A stretch of 64,000 nt of DNA, taken from Prolixibacteraceae bacterium (GTDB taxonomy: Bacteria > Bacteroidota > Bacteroidia > Bacteroidales > Prolixibacteraceae). The position numbers were made by a program, and so were the translations under genes. The notes below the pieces were generated by a model. That model did no database searches, had not been told where the DNA came from, and saw only the letters and a program-made list of their open reading frames with translations. Shown one piece after another: positions 46,102 through 56,300 of this stretch. Each line of letters begins with the position of its first letter. Within the stretch, counting starts at the first letter, position 1. The stretch is taken from NCBI GenBank assembly GCA_019856515.1, contig CP082230.1:2108001-2172000 (forward strand). The letters are read 5' to 3'.

Positions 46102-48483
46102 CTATTTTGCCACAAATGAGCTATAACTCCCTTTACGAGGAAGATGAATAAGTGTATGCTTTGACGCGACCATTCGGGTCTCTACCTTTGGTTCTGCACC
46201 CAAGCCATTTACACAATTATTCAGAGGACGCTTTACAAAATTAGTTGCACTACAAGCATCCGCAAATCCTCTAGTAGAAGTCTGAATATGGTTTGGAGTA
46301 TTAGAGTGAAGTTCCGTATTCCAAACCCCATTCTTTTGGATCAACACCCCACTCAATCGATTAGAAGCCGACCACAACACACCTCCCAAATCATAATCTC
46401 TTGCATCTCTAAAGAAATAATAGGTCGCCTCTCTACTCTGATAATACCCTGTCATCTCTCCATCACTTTCCCATTGGACTTTCCCAACTAAAGCACCATC
46501 TCGCTGAATCGAAACACCCCCTTTTATCTTCTCAAAAGAGAGCCCTTTTATCTCATTATCGAAACCAAATACAAAAGTCGATGTAGCCTCTTTACCTCTT
46601 CGTTTAGAAGAGAGATGATATCCAAGTTGTACATATCCTACACCATCTTTTTTACGCTCATAGTTATCATACAACCACGAAGCCTCTAGAGAGTGATTCC
46701 ACTCCTCTTCCGACAAATCATACAGCTGCATAGCTTCACAAGAAGAGGTCATTGGAACCAAAGTCCATTGATGCTTTTCCACTCTATGAAATGGGTTCTT
46801 TGACCTATTAGACGTATAGTCATAGGTATCATCTGTTCCTGGTTGACTCACATAAGAGTGTAACAAAAACGACATCTCCCCCTCTTCATTTAATGCCACA
46901 TGATCACGTAAAATATAGAAATCCCCAACATACACAAACTCACGATGCCACTGCTTCAGCTTTGGGTTAGCATACATTCCTGTTGGGTTCATCACCACCT
47001 GAAAAAAGTTTGCTGCACCTTCCATACGACTATCAGTAGCCATCAAATATGGCGTACTTCCCCAATTGGATTGATTATGAGGAAAAGATCCAAAGTTAGG
47101 CCAATTCTCACCATCTCCGATTTGCCCTTTGCCATCAATCATCAACACATTATGCTCATTGGTTGACTTTGGATTAGAATATCCCAAATCCACAATATAT
47201 GGCACCCCTGCTTTATGCAACATAAACTGTCCATCATCTGGTTGGGCATGCCCTTGGTAGTGCTGTCCTGATTTCGAAGTAAAATAGGACGCATCATTAT
47301 CCCATGATGATCGCCAAGCAAAGATCCCAAGGTCCTCAAACATATGCCACTGCTTTAGCGTTTTAAGCTCCACAGGCGATGTTTTTGTATCCTTCCATAT
47401 ATATCTCCAAAAATCATATTTCTTACCGTTAGAGACGTTCTTTCCACTCTCATCTCTCCATGTCTCACTATGGTTCACATCGACTTCATTAGCCATCCAT
47501 TTCGCAATAGGATCATTTAATCTCTTGGCAAGCAATGGGTAGGTACACTTTGGGTCCCCCCAGAAATTTGGGTTACAATCTGCATAACGAGCCAATCCCC
47601 CAAAATTATCCTCTCCCCCTGGAAGAATCGAATAGATACCATAAGTGGAGGTATTACGAAACCATGCCAAATCACTATAAGGCTGATGGTCATTATGATA
47701 TTTTGCATTACGAATTATCTCAAACCACTGCAGGTAGGTCTTTAACTGGAACATATAGTATGTCGCCCCTTCATCAGAAGCCCCATCAGACATCTGGTCA
47801 TTCATCACAGAGACCAAGCGATTATACTTATGATCTAGAATCCGATCCCATTTTTGTGCCATCTCAATAGATAGATGATCAACCGTATTACGAACCGCAT
47901 TTAAACCAGCGTAAGCATTCGTACCATGATTACAGTTCATGATATCAAAACGTTCAGTATGAAAACGGCTATACTCCTCACAAAAACGATCTGCAATTTC
48001 GATCAACTGATGATCAATATATCTCTGTTGTTTGTCACTAAAAAGATCGTGTTGAATATCATAAGCAGCACATATAGCTACCAAATATTGTCCTATAGCC
48101 AGATCATTGGCAGGAGCTTTCGCTCTCTTATCGATCCACATCTGCCACTCTTTCCAACCACAAAACTGAAGAATACTCTTCTTAATATACTTCTTATACT
48201 TCAACGAAGGATCAAGACTATTCACCAATGCTACACCAGCAAGCTTCTCCGCTTCCCCATGTAGATGTTTGGTTTGAGGATTAGAGAAGTCCACATGTTT
48301 CACCAATCGTTCACTCTCTTTCAACAGAGAAGCCCACTCCTCTTTATGGGTTGACAATCGTGCATCTCGTAGTGATGCTACTTCATCCTCTTGAAAAAAA
48401 AGTCTCGGATGTCCCTTTGTTTGTGCAATAGAGATAGAAGCTCCTATTGCCATGATAAATAATAATAGCGTGAATCTGTTCAT
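46102..48483 (-). CDS. Heparinase II/III family polysaccharide lyase
   Basis: This exported enzyme probably cleaves uronic-acid-containing polysaccharide by beta-elimination. It has a signal peptide (1-20, ending SIAQ), an N-terminal segment GHPRLFFQEDEVASLRDA typical of DUF4962-type lyases, then an (alpha/alpha) toroid (about 60-400) carrying MNCNHGTNAYAGL (about 184-196) and SDGASDEGATYYMF (about 235-248). The heparinase II/III beta-sandwich starts near 400 (FAWRSSWDNDASYF) and has HYQGHAQPDDGQF and EHNVLMIDGKGQ. The CAZy family (PL12, 15, 17, 21 or 39) cannot be decided by eye. With neighbouring sulfatases and fucosidase the substrate may be a sulfated, fucosylated glycosaminoglycan-like polymer, which is an inference. 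Confidence 0.87.
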   Translation of the reverse strand: MNRFTLLLFIMAIGASISIAQTKGHPRLFFQEDEVASLRDARLSTHKEEWASLLKESERLVKHVDFSNPQTKHLHGEAEKLAGVALVNSLDPSLKYKKYIKKSILQFCGWKEWQMWIDKRAKAPANDLAIGQYLVAICAAYDIQHDLFSDKQQRYIDHQLIEIADRFCEEYSRFHTERFDIMNCNHGTNAYAGLNAVRNTVDHLSIEMAQKWDRILDHKYNRLVSVMNDQMSDGASDEGATYYMFQLKTYLQWFEIIRNAKYHNDHQPYSDLAWFRNTSTYGIYSILPGGEDNFGGLARYADCNPNFWGDPKCTYPLLAKRLNDPIAKWMANEVDVNHSETWRDESGKNVSNGKKYDFWRYIWKDTKTSPVELKTLKQWHMFEDLGIFAWRSSWDNDASYFTSKSGQHYQGHAQPDDGQFMLHKAGVPYIVDLGYSNPKSTNEHNVLMIDGKGQIGDGENWPNFGSFPHNQSNWGSTPYLMATDSRMEGAANFFQVVMNPTGMYANPKLKQWHREFVYVGDFYILRDHVALNEEGEMSFLLHSYVSQPGTDDTYDYTSNRSKNPFHRVEKHQWTLVPMTSSCEAMQLYDLSEEEWNHSLEASWLYDNYERKKDGVGYVQLGYHLSSKRRGKEATSTFVFGFDNEIKGLSFEKIKGGVSIQRDGALVGKVQWESDGEMTGYYQSREATYYFFRDARDYDLGGVLWSASNRLSGVLIQKNGVWNTELHSNTPNHIQTSTRGFADACSATNFVKRPLNNCVNGLGAEPKVETRMVASKHTLIHLPRKGSYSSFVAK

Positions 48484-48753
48484 CTGTCTTTACAGTTTAG
48501 ATCATACCCACCATATATCAAAATGATCTATACCCATACCTCCCATAAAGAGAATGATGGTTCCATTTGATGCTTAGTCCTAGTAGAATAGGTTTACCTC
48601 AACGTATAGATCCTTTCAAAATATAGTCGGCATCTCATCTATAATAGCGTAATGCGCTGCAATATTTCACCTCGCCTGACTATCATAAATTATTAGAATA
48701 TTGGTTGATACCTACATTACGAATGTAGCATATTGACTCATATACCCAAAAAG
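48484..48753. other. Upstream region of the lyase gene
   Basis: This 270-base gap has no plausible gene and no exact TAnnTTTG promoter element. Together with the next 190 bases it separates the lyase gene from the GH43-like stump. Confidence 0.45.
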
Positions 48754-48788
48754 AAAGCACTCCCTTTTGAACAATATGGGAGTGCTTT
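48754..48788 (-). terminator. Terminator following the GH43-like stump
   Basis: aaagcactccc pairs with gggagtgcttt (11 bp) around 13 bases; on the minus strand it is followed by CTTTTT-rich sequence. It is well placed to end transcripts from the second sulfatase and the GH43-like remnant. Confidence 0.8.
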
Positions 48789-48941
48789 ATCTATCATAAA
48801 CCAAAAATGTACAGTAAGTTTGTATGATCCTTTCCACAACCACAAGAATTGGGGACAATGGATACAATACTTCCGTCTTTCGCAATACCGTGTAACGATC
48901 ATCAACACGATACTCTTCATCTCTATCTATGTGAAACGAAC

Positions 48942-49118
48942 CTAAATCACCAGCTTAATGAGATCTCCATGTCTATCAATCTTTATTTCATCGAAACAAA
49001 CAGACCTCTTATAACCTAGATTAGATAAATCTTGCGTGTGATAAAACACATACCACTTTCTTTTATATTTCACAATTGAGCCATGAGAAGTATTAGAGCT
49101 TACAGGAGTTATCACCTC
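48942..49118 (-). pseudogene. GH43-like glycoside hydrolase, C-terminal stump (58 codons)
   Basis: A minus-strand frame between the sulfatase stop and the terminator reads EVITPVSSNTSHGSIVKYK, then RKWYVFYHTQDLSNLGYKR, SVCFDEIKIDRHGDLIKLVI and stop. The pattern xxxHGSIVKYKxKWYxFYHxxDLS...R.VCxDEI.ID..G matches the end of five-bladed GH43 enzymes. The frame is stopped just upstream and no catalytic part remains, so the gene has been truncated, with its 5' part replaced by or lost before the sulfatase gene. It is too short to appear in a standard gene list. Confidence 0.6.
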
Positions 49119-49130
49119 TTAATCGTTCGA

Positions 49131-50573
49131 CTAAAAGTAGGGACAGTCCATTGGGAACATCTCACTATCACGATGCGACTGCTTCACCAGCTTTAACATC
49201 TTCGATACCCTTTTCGAATTATCTGACGATAGGTCGAGTTGTTCATAAGGATCACTCTTTAAGTCGTAAAGAGCCACCTTGCGCTTGGTCTCATCTTTCA
49301 CATTATAGATCACCAATTTCCAATCGCCTTGACGAAGTGCAATACGTCCACCCATAGCATGAAATTCCCAATAAAGATGATTATGCTTCTTCTGTTTTCC
49401 TCTGCCCATCAATGAAGGCCAAATCGAAAGTCCATCATACTTCTCATGGTCCTTCGAATGCAACATATCGGTAAACGTAGGCATGAAATCCCAAAAGGCA
49501 GAAGTATGATCTGATGTAGAATTTGATGCGATATGTCCATCCCAAACTACTGCCATCGGCACATGGATACCCCCCTCATAAAGATCACGCTTAAACCCTT
49601 TATACGGGCCATTACTATCAAAATAACGAGGATCAGCTCCGCCCTCTTTGTGGGGACCATTATCAGAGGTAAACACAATAATAGTATTCTCTTCAAGCCC
49701 ATGCTTCTTCACTTCAGCCATGATCTCGCCAACCTGCGTATCCAATAACGACACCATCGCTGCAAACGTAGCATGACAATTCTTCTGCGATCGATAGCCA
49801 CCATTATTAAAATATGGCCCCGAATCAACTCCTTTATATTGTTTCTCTGGTAGATATTTACCTTTAAAAGGTTCGATATACTCCTCTGGCATGATAAGTT
49901 CTGCGTGTGGAAGAGGCGTAGCATAGTACATAAAGAAAGGCTCATCCTTATGCTTTCCAATAAAAGAGATTGCTTGATTATGGATAATATCGACGGCATA
50001 ATCCACCATCTCTCCTCCATTATTTCGAGGTAACATCACCTTTTTATCGTTCTCCCATAAGTGATCAGGGAAATAGTTGTGAGCCAATCGTTGACAATTA
50101 TAACCATAAAAATAGTCAAAACCTTGTTTTGCTGGCGTCCCTTCAGAACCAGGATAACCTAATCCCCACTTTCCAAAGATACTGGTCACATAACCATGCT
50201 CCTGAAACAACTCCCCCATGGTATAGCTTTCTGCTGGCATCGGCTTCTGACCTTCTGGCTTAACTTCGGCATTTCCACGTATCGGTGTATGTCCTGTGTG
50301 AAATCCAGTCAAGAGAGCCGAACGAGAAGGAGCACACACAGTAGAACCCGAATAGTGCTGGGTAAAGACCATTCCTTTCGAAACTAACTTATCAATATTG
50401 GGAGTAGGAAACTTGGACTGTCCATTATAACCGACATCCCCATAACCGAGGTCGTCTGCTAAGATAAAAATCACATTAGGAGTCCGTTCTTTCTGTTTTT
50501 TTTTCGCATATACATTTATGCTACCTAAAGAACATAAGAGCGCCAATGCATAAGCATAACCTTTTACTTTCAT
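49131..50573 (-). CDS. Family S1 sulfatase (arylsulfatase A-like), Cys-type
   Basis: This exported sulfatase has a signal peptide (1-23), metal-binding VIFILADDLGYGDVG (about 34-48) and the formylglycine motif C80-A-P-S-R84 followed by SALLTGFHTGHTPIRGN, the usual arylsulfatase A-like extension. Further motifs are GKWGLGYPG (about 133-141), the catalytic His in YATPLPHAELIMPEEY, and FTSDNGPHKEGGADPRYF for calcium binding. Total length is 480. It belongs to a different branch of S1 from the sulfatase at 26.7 kb, so the two probably remove sulfates at different positions of one glycan. The gene stops 13 bases before the GH43-like stump begins. Confidence 0.93.
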   Translation of the reverse strand: MKVKGYAYALALLCSLGSINVYAKKKQKERTPNVIFILADDLGYGDVGYNGQSKFPTPNIDKLVSKGMVFTQHYSGSTVCAPSRSALLTGFHTGHTPIRGNAEVKPEGQKPMPAESYTMGELFQEHGYVTSIFGKWGLGYPGSEGTPAKQGFDYFYGYNCQRLAHNYFPDHLWENDKKVMLPRNNGGEMVDYAVDIIHNQAISFIGKHKDEPFFMYYATPLPHAELIMPEEYIEPFKGKYLPEKQYKGVDSGPYFNNGGYRSQKNCHATFAAMVSLLDTQVGEIMAEVKKHGLEENTIIVFTSDNGPHKEGGADPRYFDSNGPYKGFKRDLYEGGIHVPMAVVWDGHIASNSTSDHTSAFWDFMPTFTDMLHSKDHEKYDGLSIWPSLMGRGKQKKHNHLYWEFHAMGGRIALRQGDWKLVIYNVKDETKRKVALYDLKSDPYEQLDLSSDNSKRVSKMLKLVKQSHRDSEMFPMDCPYF

Positions 50574-50748
50574 AGTGAAGATTTGTTTGTTTTATAAGTT
50601 GTATGTTATTTAAACTATGGTAAATATAACAAACACCCTTTATAAAACCATCTCATCCTCATATGATTCGTAACACTTATTTATCAACGGTTAGTACAAA
50701 CGTATCTTTCACAACAGCATCAATTACCACTAAAAACAGATACCCTAA

Positions 50749-51507
50749 TCAACTACTAAACCACTTCTTCAACATCGATGCTTTCTGTTTGCTAACAATG
50801 ATCTCCTCCTCAAATTCACAAACGGTATGTAGTTTCAGCTTTCCATTAAAGTAGATTTTCATCTGTTGAATGGAGTCCATATTGAGTATATATTGACGAC
50901 TCACTCGGAAGAACACCGCTGGATCAATCTCTTTCTCTATTTGATCCAGTGTTAATGGCAAAACATATTTGACATGATCTCTGGTATAACATTTAACAAC
51001 CCCCATATCCACATAGAAAGCCATTACATCTTCAATCATCACAGGAATAAGACTGTCTTTCGATTGAATCAAGAATGACTTACGATAACTCTTATTTGTT
51101 TCATTAAGCTCTTGCACCACCTTAGACACAATATCATCGGTCACCAACTTATTGTGGTTCTGATTAACCTTATCTAAAGCCTGAAACAACTCCTCACGAA
51201 TAAGTGGTTTCAGGATATAGTCTACGCCATTATGTTTAAATGCCTTGATCGCATATTGATCATAGGCCGTAATAAAGATAATCGGAATATCCACCTCAAC
51301 ATGATCAAATATCTCAAACGAAATACCATCCGATAGATGCACATCCATAAAGATCAAATCCAAAGAAGGAGAATCATCTAAATAGCTAATGGCACCACGA
51401 ACAGAATCAACCACATCAGCCACAATCCAATCAGGATTATACTCTAGAAGCAAACGTTTGAGCAGCTCTTGTGCACCCCATTCGTCCTCAATAATTAATA
51501 CTCGCAT
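50749..51507 (-). CDS. LytTR family response regulator
   Basis: This two-component output protein has a receiver domain (1-120) with the acidic pocket Glu7-Asp8 and phospho-acceptor Asp55 (IFMDVHL), Thr in FITAYD and lysine in LKPL. A LytTR DNA-binding domain covers about 145-252 (FFRVSRQYILNMDSIQQMK). LytTR proteins bind DNA mainly through beta-strand loops. It starts three bases after the kinase stop, so the pair is co-transcribed. It is divergent in role from the AraC-type HTCS and could control surface or envelope genes in this island. Confidence 0.93.
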   Translation of the reverse strand: MRVLIIEDEWGAQELLKRLLLEYNPDWIVADVVDSVRGAISYLDDSPSLDLIFMDVHLSDGISFEIFDHVEVDIPIIFITAYDQYAIKAFKHNGVDYILKPLIREELFQALDKVNQNHNKLVTDDIVSKVVQELNETNKSYRKSFLIQSKDSLIPVMIEDVMAFYVDMGVVKCYTRDHVKYVLPLTLDQIEKEIDPAVFFRVSRQYILNMDSIQQMKIYFNGKLKLHTVCEFEEEIIVSKQKASMLKKWFSS

Positions 51508-51510
51508 ATC

Positions 51511-52563
51511 TTAATCACTTATAGTTGGTACTTTAACAGTGAAGTTACTATTCTTCTCTATAATAATATCTCTATTCAAGATAATTTTGCATCTTTTCGA
51601 TAAACTAGAGATACCATTCCCCATACTATTACTGATAACCCTACGCTCTCTTAGGACATGGGATACCACAAGATAATCATCCTCTAAATAGATCTTAACC
51701 ACCAATGGATAGTCTTTCGAAATCTCATTATGCTTCACTGCATTCTCTACCAATGTCTGTAACGCCAACACGGGCAATTCGACCTCCTTGAATGCATCTG
51801 AATAGGTCACATCAATACTAAAGTAATCTGAGAAGCGAATCTGCAACAGCTTCTCATAACTCTCTATAAAAAACAGTTCATCCTCAATCGTAACCAACTC
51901 CTTATCTTTACTTTGAAGAATATAACGATAAAGACGTGAAAGGTGTGAAGAGAATAGCACCGCCTTCTCTGAATCGATAGATATCAATGCGTTTAGTGTG
52001 TTTAACGAATTGAATAGAAAGTGAGGGTTCATAAAACTCTTCAGCTCATTCAATTCGCTCTTTAACTTCTCATTTCTCAACATCTCTCTCTCATATCTAG
52101 CCTCTTCCCTCTCTTGGTGGTATAGTAACGATCGAGATATGAGCACCAACATAAAGGTGACCACACTCCAACCAAAGAAAAGAGCAAACTTATTCAACTC
52201 CTTAAAATGTCTAAGATCAAAGAGTTTTGACAAATACAGATGAAAAATAAGAATCAAGATCATCAGCACTAAACTACCACCAACCGACATTAACTCTTTA
52301 CCACATCTCCTCTTGATTGTCATTCGAGGCACCACATAGAGGTTGTATATAAGAATAGTCCACGAAAGACCAAACATCATCACTATACCTATAAGCCAAT
52401 CGAAAAAGTGCAAAGACTCAAAAAAAGGAATCCCGTCTTTTGAACTCTCGGAAAAGAACGACAGACTTGCTTGGATATTAATGTACAAAGAGAATAGAAT
52501 GGAGGTGCCCCATATTGTTCTACGACTAATTATATTATTGGTAAACTTTCTCACTTTGATCAA
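51511..52563 (-). CDS. Sensor histidine kinase, LytS/YehU type
   Basis: This membrane kinase of the His_kinase (PF06580) group has four TM segments (about 16-36, 57-79, 95-115, 128-146), then a short linker helix and the phospho-acceptor motif FMNPHFLFNSLNTLNALI with His181. The ATPase part (about 260-350) has LVENAVKHNE and GNGISSLSKRCK. There is no periplasmic sensing domain, so the signal is probably sensed in or at the membrane. Its own promoter lies immediately upstream. Confidence 0.92.
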   Translation of the reverse strand: MIKVRKFTNNIISRRTIWGTSILFSLYINIQASLSFFSESSKDGIPFFESLHFFDWLIGIVMMFGLSWTILIYNLYVVPRMTIKRRCGKELMSVGGSLVLMILILIFHLYLSKLFDLRHFKELNKFALFFGWSVVTFMLVLISRSLLYHQEREEARYEREMLRNEKLKSELNELKSFMNPHFLFNSLNTLNALISIDSEKAVLFSSHLSRLYRYILQSKDKELVTIEDELFFIESYEKLLQIRFSDYFSIDVTYSDAFKEVELPVLALQTLVENAVKHNEISKDYPLVVKIYLEDDYLVVSHVLRERRVISNSMGNGISSLSKRCKIILNRDIIIEKNSNFTVKVPTISD

Positions 52564-52579
52564 ATTTTATTTACTATAA

Positions 52580-52608
52580 CAAAGATAATCTATCTTTCTG
52601 TTTATCAA
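52580..52608 (-). promoter_or_regulatory. Bacteroidota-type promoter of the kinase/regulator operon
   Basis: On the minus strand TTG (52608-52606), 18 bases, then TATCTTTG (52587-52580) fit the -33 / -7 (TAnnTTTG) consensus with proper spacing. The -7 box is 16 bases from the kinase ATG, so the leader is very short. Confidence 0.6.
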
Positions 52609-52750
52609 CAGGAGAAGAGACCTTTTTCCTTCAATAGCCACTACAAATCATCCCCATTAAACATGACAGAGGTTAATGATCCCAGACAGAGTTTAATTTA
52701 CACTACCCCTCTCAAAAACACCCCCATCTCTATCCCTGACAAACCCCTCC

Positions 52751-52950
52751 TTCGACTCTCCTTCGTGTTTCCTTCGTACCACCTTCGACTATTGGTCACA
52801 TATTACTTATCCATTGTGCATATATTGGTGATGGTTTTGTCACTACAAATGTGAAGGAGGTGTGACGGATATATGAACAATATGTGACCAATATATGAAC
52901 AATAGTCGAAGGTGGTACGAAGGAAACACGAAGGAAACACGAAGGAGGGG
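52751..52950. repeat. Dispersed palindromic element, copy 2
   Basis: 52751-52925 is identical to 1974-2148. Its right arm is extended: the unit cgaaggaaacac is duplicated, so the arm can pair perfectly with the left arm (ctccttcgtgtttccttcg). It lies between the kinase promoter and the end of the RND operon, in the same orientation relative to genes as copy 1. No gene is recognised in it. Confidence 0.85.
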
Positions 52951-53253
52951 CGAATTAGACTATTTGGGTCATGATATGAATGGTTTAATATTTGGTATAT
53001 ATGTTATTTTGTTAAGGTCCAAAGATCGTAACATGGCTCTCTCCTTTTTGATATCTCTCTTCACGAAGAGCAGACAAGGTGAAACGAAAAGAGGTCACTT
53101 ATCTGATCATTCACAGCCAATCGGGTTAATAAACAGAATTGGCATAATGGCTCTTCATACCTATTGGTTTAATAAATACAACGGGTATAACATCTCTCCA
53201 TCACTACTGAATTTCAACACTTTGACTTGGTTGCAAAAAAGAAAAAAGAGACG
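52951..53253. other. Intergenic region downstream of repeat copy 2
   Basis: About 300 bases with no convincing gene. A 122-codon plus-strand frame begins inside the repeat and has no recognisable features, so it is not annotated. Confidence 0.45.
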
Positions 53254-53275
53254 GTCCTTGTAGGTAATCAAGGAC
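53254..53275 (-). terminator. Terminator of the RND efflux operon
   Basis: gtccttg pairs with caaggac, extended by agaga/tctct with a small bulge; on the minus strand a TTTTTTCTTTTTT tract follows. It lies about 30 bases after the RND permease stop. Confidence 0.75.
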
Positions 53276-53306
53276 ACTATCTCTCTATCGTTGTTGTGTT
53301 GGAAAT

Positions 53307-56300
53307 CTAATTAATCTTATATAATGAACAGTACACTACGGGAATAAACACCAAGGTAATCACTGTTCCAAATAACAAACCTACCATAATTGTAATTGCC
53401 ATAGGCTGCCAAATCTCACCTCCATTAAGATATAGCGGAATTAATCCCATCACGGTGGTTAGAGTGGATAGGATAATGGGACGAAAGCGTTGAACACACG
53501 CTTCTATCACGGCTTCCACGCGACTTTTTGGGTCGGCGTCTAACTCGAAGTCTATCCTATCGACCAGCACAATAGCGTTGTTAATGACAATACCAGCGAG
53601 CGATATCATGCCAAGGAATGCCATAAAACCGAATGGGTTATTAAAGACAAAAAGTCCAGCTACCATCCCGATTACTCCAAGAGGAATCGTTGCCACCACC
53701 ATGGTCATTTTTCTTATTGAGTTGAACTGCAACATCAGTAGCAATAGGATACAGAAGAAAGAGAATGGGATGTATTTGGCTACAGCCATCATATTTTCTG
53801 CCGAATTCTCTTCTTCTCCTCCTACACTGTAGCTATAGCCACGAGGCCATGTTTTGGACTGTTGTTGGATCCATGGTTTCATCTGTGCCATGATCTGAGC
53901 AGCATTTCCATCAAAGGTTAGCTCTGAGGAGATGGTTATGGTACGCTTGGTGTTCTCACGTGTGATTTTGGGGTACTCCCATACAGGTACCATCTCAGCA
54001 ACTTGCTCTAGAGGAACGGGTTTTCCTGTTTGGGATGAAAAGACCAAAATGGTTTTCAATTCGTCTACCAGTTTGTGGTTTCCATCCTCTTCTCTTAAGT
54101 CAATAGGATAGCTATTGGACTGTTCGCGAAACTCCCCTACATTGTAACCTACCAGAGTACTGTTGAGTGCATTGGCGATATTCTCATTAGATATTTTGGC
54201 CTCTAGTGCTTTGTCGGACCTTACATGAACGACATATTTTAGGCTTTTGCGTCCCCAATCATCTTTAATCGTTTTGGTTCCATTGATGTTGTTTAGCTTG
54301 GTTTTTATGGCAGACGATATACGAGATAACTGTTCTGGATCTTTTCCTTTCACTTTTATCTCTATGGGTGTTCCACCTCCACCCCCACCTAACATTCGAA
54401 CCTTGATCTGTGCATCGGGAAAGGCACGGATACAGTATTTATCCAGCATCTCAATGACGTGACGGTTGGCTAAAAACGAGGTGGTATTGATCAACATATG
54501 GGCGTAATTGCTATTTGGTTCATCGGCAGTATAACCTAAATCGTAAGATGATGGTCCTTCTCCAATATAACTACTATAGGCGGTGACACCTCTTTGTTCT
54601 ACCTCTTTTGTTAACAGGGTTGAATCGATGTAGTCCTCGATCTGGTGAATCACCTTTTCGGTCTCTCCTACCCTCATCCCTTCGGGAAGTTGTAGATCGA
54701 GTGTGATCATATTTCTATCGCTATCGGGAAAGAAGACAAAAGAGAGCTTTGAGAATAAGATCAGTGCCATCATAAAGGTGACAACAGTGGCCAACAAAAC
54801 ACTCTTCTTATGTCGTAGTGCGGCACCAATGATGCCATAGTATTTCTGCTTCATTTGGTCGAACATACGATCTAAGGTCTTGCTCCATCGGGTTGCTTTC
54901 GCCTCACGATGAAATACCACACAGAAGAAGGTGATGACACTTAACGAAACAAACCACGAGGCGATCAATGAGATAGAGATCACCACAAATAGTGGCCCCA
55001 TGATGTCTCCCATGACCGATTTTGCAAGATAGAATGACGAAAAAGCAACGGAGGTGGTCAGGGTGGAAATAAGTAGCGGAATGACCAATTCACTACAAGA
55101 GAGGATCGCCGCTCTGGCAATCTTCTCACCTTGATCCACTTTCACCATTATCGATTCGGCAACCACAATTCCATTATCCACCATCATTCCTAGTGCCATA
55201 ATCAGGGCTGCTAGAGATATTTGATTGATTCCAATATCCAACATTCCCATGATAAAGATGGTGGCGATAGTCACAATAGGTATCAAACTTGCGATGATTA
55301 ATCCCATTCGTAAACCCAAAAATATAAGCATCACTGCAAATACAATCAAGATGGATTGCACCAGGTTGGATACGAAGTTGTCGATCTTTAGATCTATATA
55401 TTGATCTAAAGAGGAGACACGCTCAAGGTTATAACCAATAGGGAGCCCATCGATATAATCGTTGACAAACTGGTCGACAGACTGTCCCAATGCGATGATG
55501 TTGGCACCATCTTTTAAAGAGACATGTAGGGTCAATGCTTTGTCGCCATTGACAAAGACCATTTGGCGTGAAGGGTCGACATAGCTCTTTTTGATTTTGG
55601 CGATGTCACGCAGGTATAGCATTCCCCCCTCTTTACCAACGGGAATAAGTAGACTACGAAGCCCTTCAAGGTCATCGAAGTTTCCTGAAGGTTCGAGTAC
55701 TACACGGTGTTTATCGACATGTATCATCCCACCACTAGCAAGGATATTTGTGGAGGCAATCTGCTGCTTGAGTGTCTCTTGAGAGATGCCTAAACGTTGT
55801 AGTTTTGCATTGTCATATTCAATCAGTATTTGTTGTTTCTGAATTCCATTGATCTCCACTTTGGCAGCGCCATCGAGCATGATCAGTTCGTTTTTGATCT
55901 CTTCAGCTACCTCTTTCATCTGGTCGTATTCGAAACCATCACTGGTGAGTCCCATGACAATACCAAATACTTCGCCAATGCCTTCATCCTGAAGGTTAGG
56001 TTTCACTCCCGATGGTAGAGAATTTAGTGCTTCAAGTTTCAAGCGCAGACGATCCCATACATCTTGTAGTTTATTGGGAGAGACATCCATCTTTAGCTCT
56101 ACATTAACCACTGAAAGCCCCATTCGCGAGGTGCTTGTCACCTTCTTTAATTCGGGTAGTTCGAGTGCAACCTCTTCGATCTTATCTGTCACCAGATTCT
56201 CCACTCTTTGTGGAGAAGCCCCCGGAAACGAGGAGACAATAGATGCTACACGAACGGTATATGGAGGCATGCTATCTCGAGAGAGTGAGCTATAACTTAT

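Noticed and set aside
48738..48945. Two opposing ~60-70-codon frames around the terminator at 48754
   Set aside because: Both run through the hairpin and lack any domain pattern; only the GH43-like frame next to them has recognisable content.
52895..53263. 122-codon plus-strand open frame
   Set aside because: It starts inside repeat copy 2, its composition is unlike the neighbouring proteins, and it ends in the terminator of the RND operon.
55171..55180. Apparent loss of a proton-relay aspartate in the RND pump (Asp-Asn in TM4)
   Set aside because: Asp401 is kept and the Asp-Asn pair is common in Bacteroidota RND pumps, so this is not taken as inactivation.
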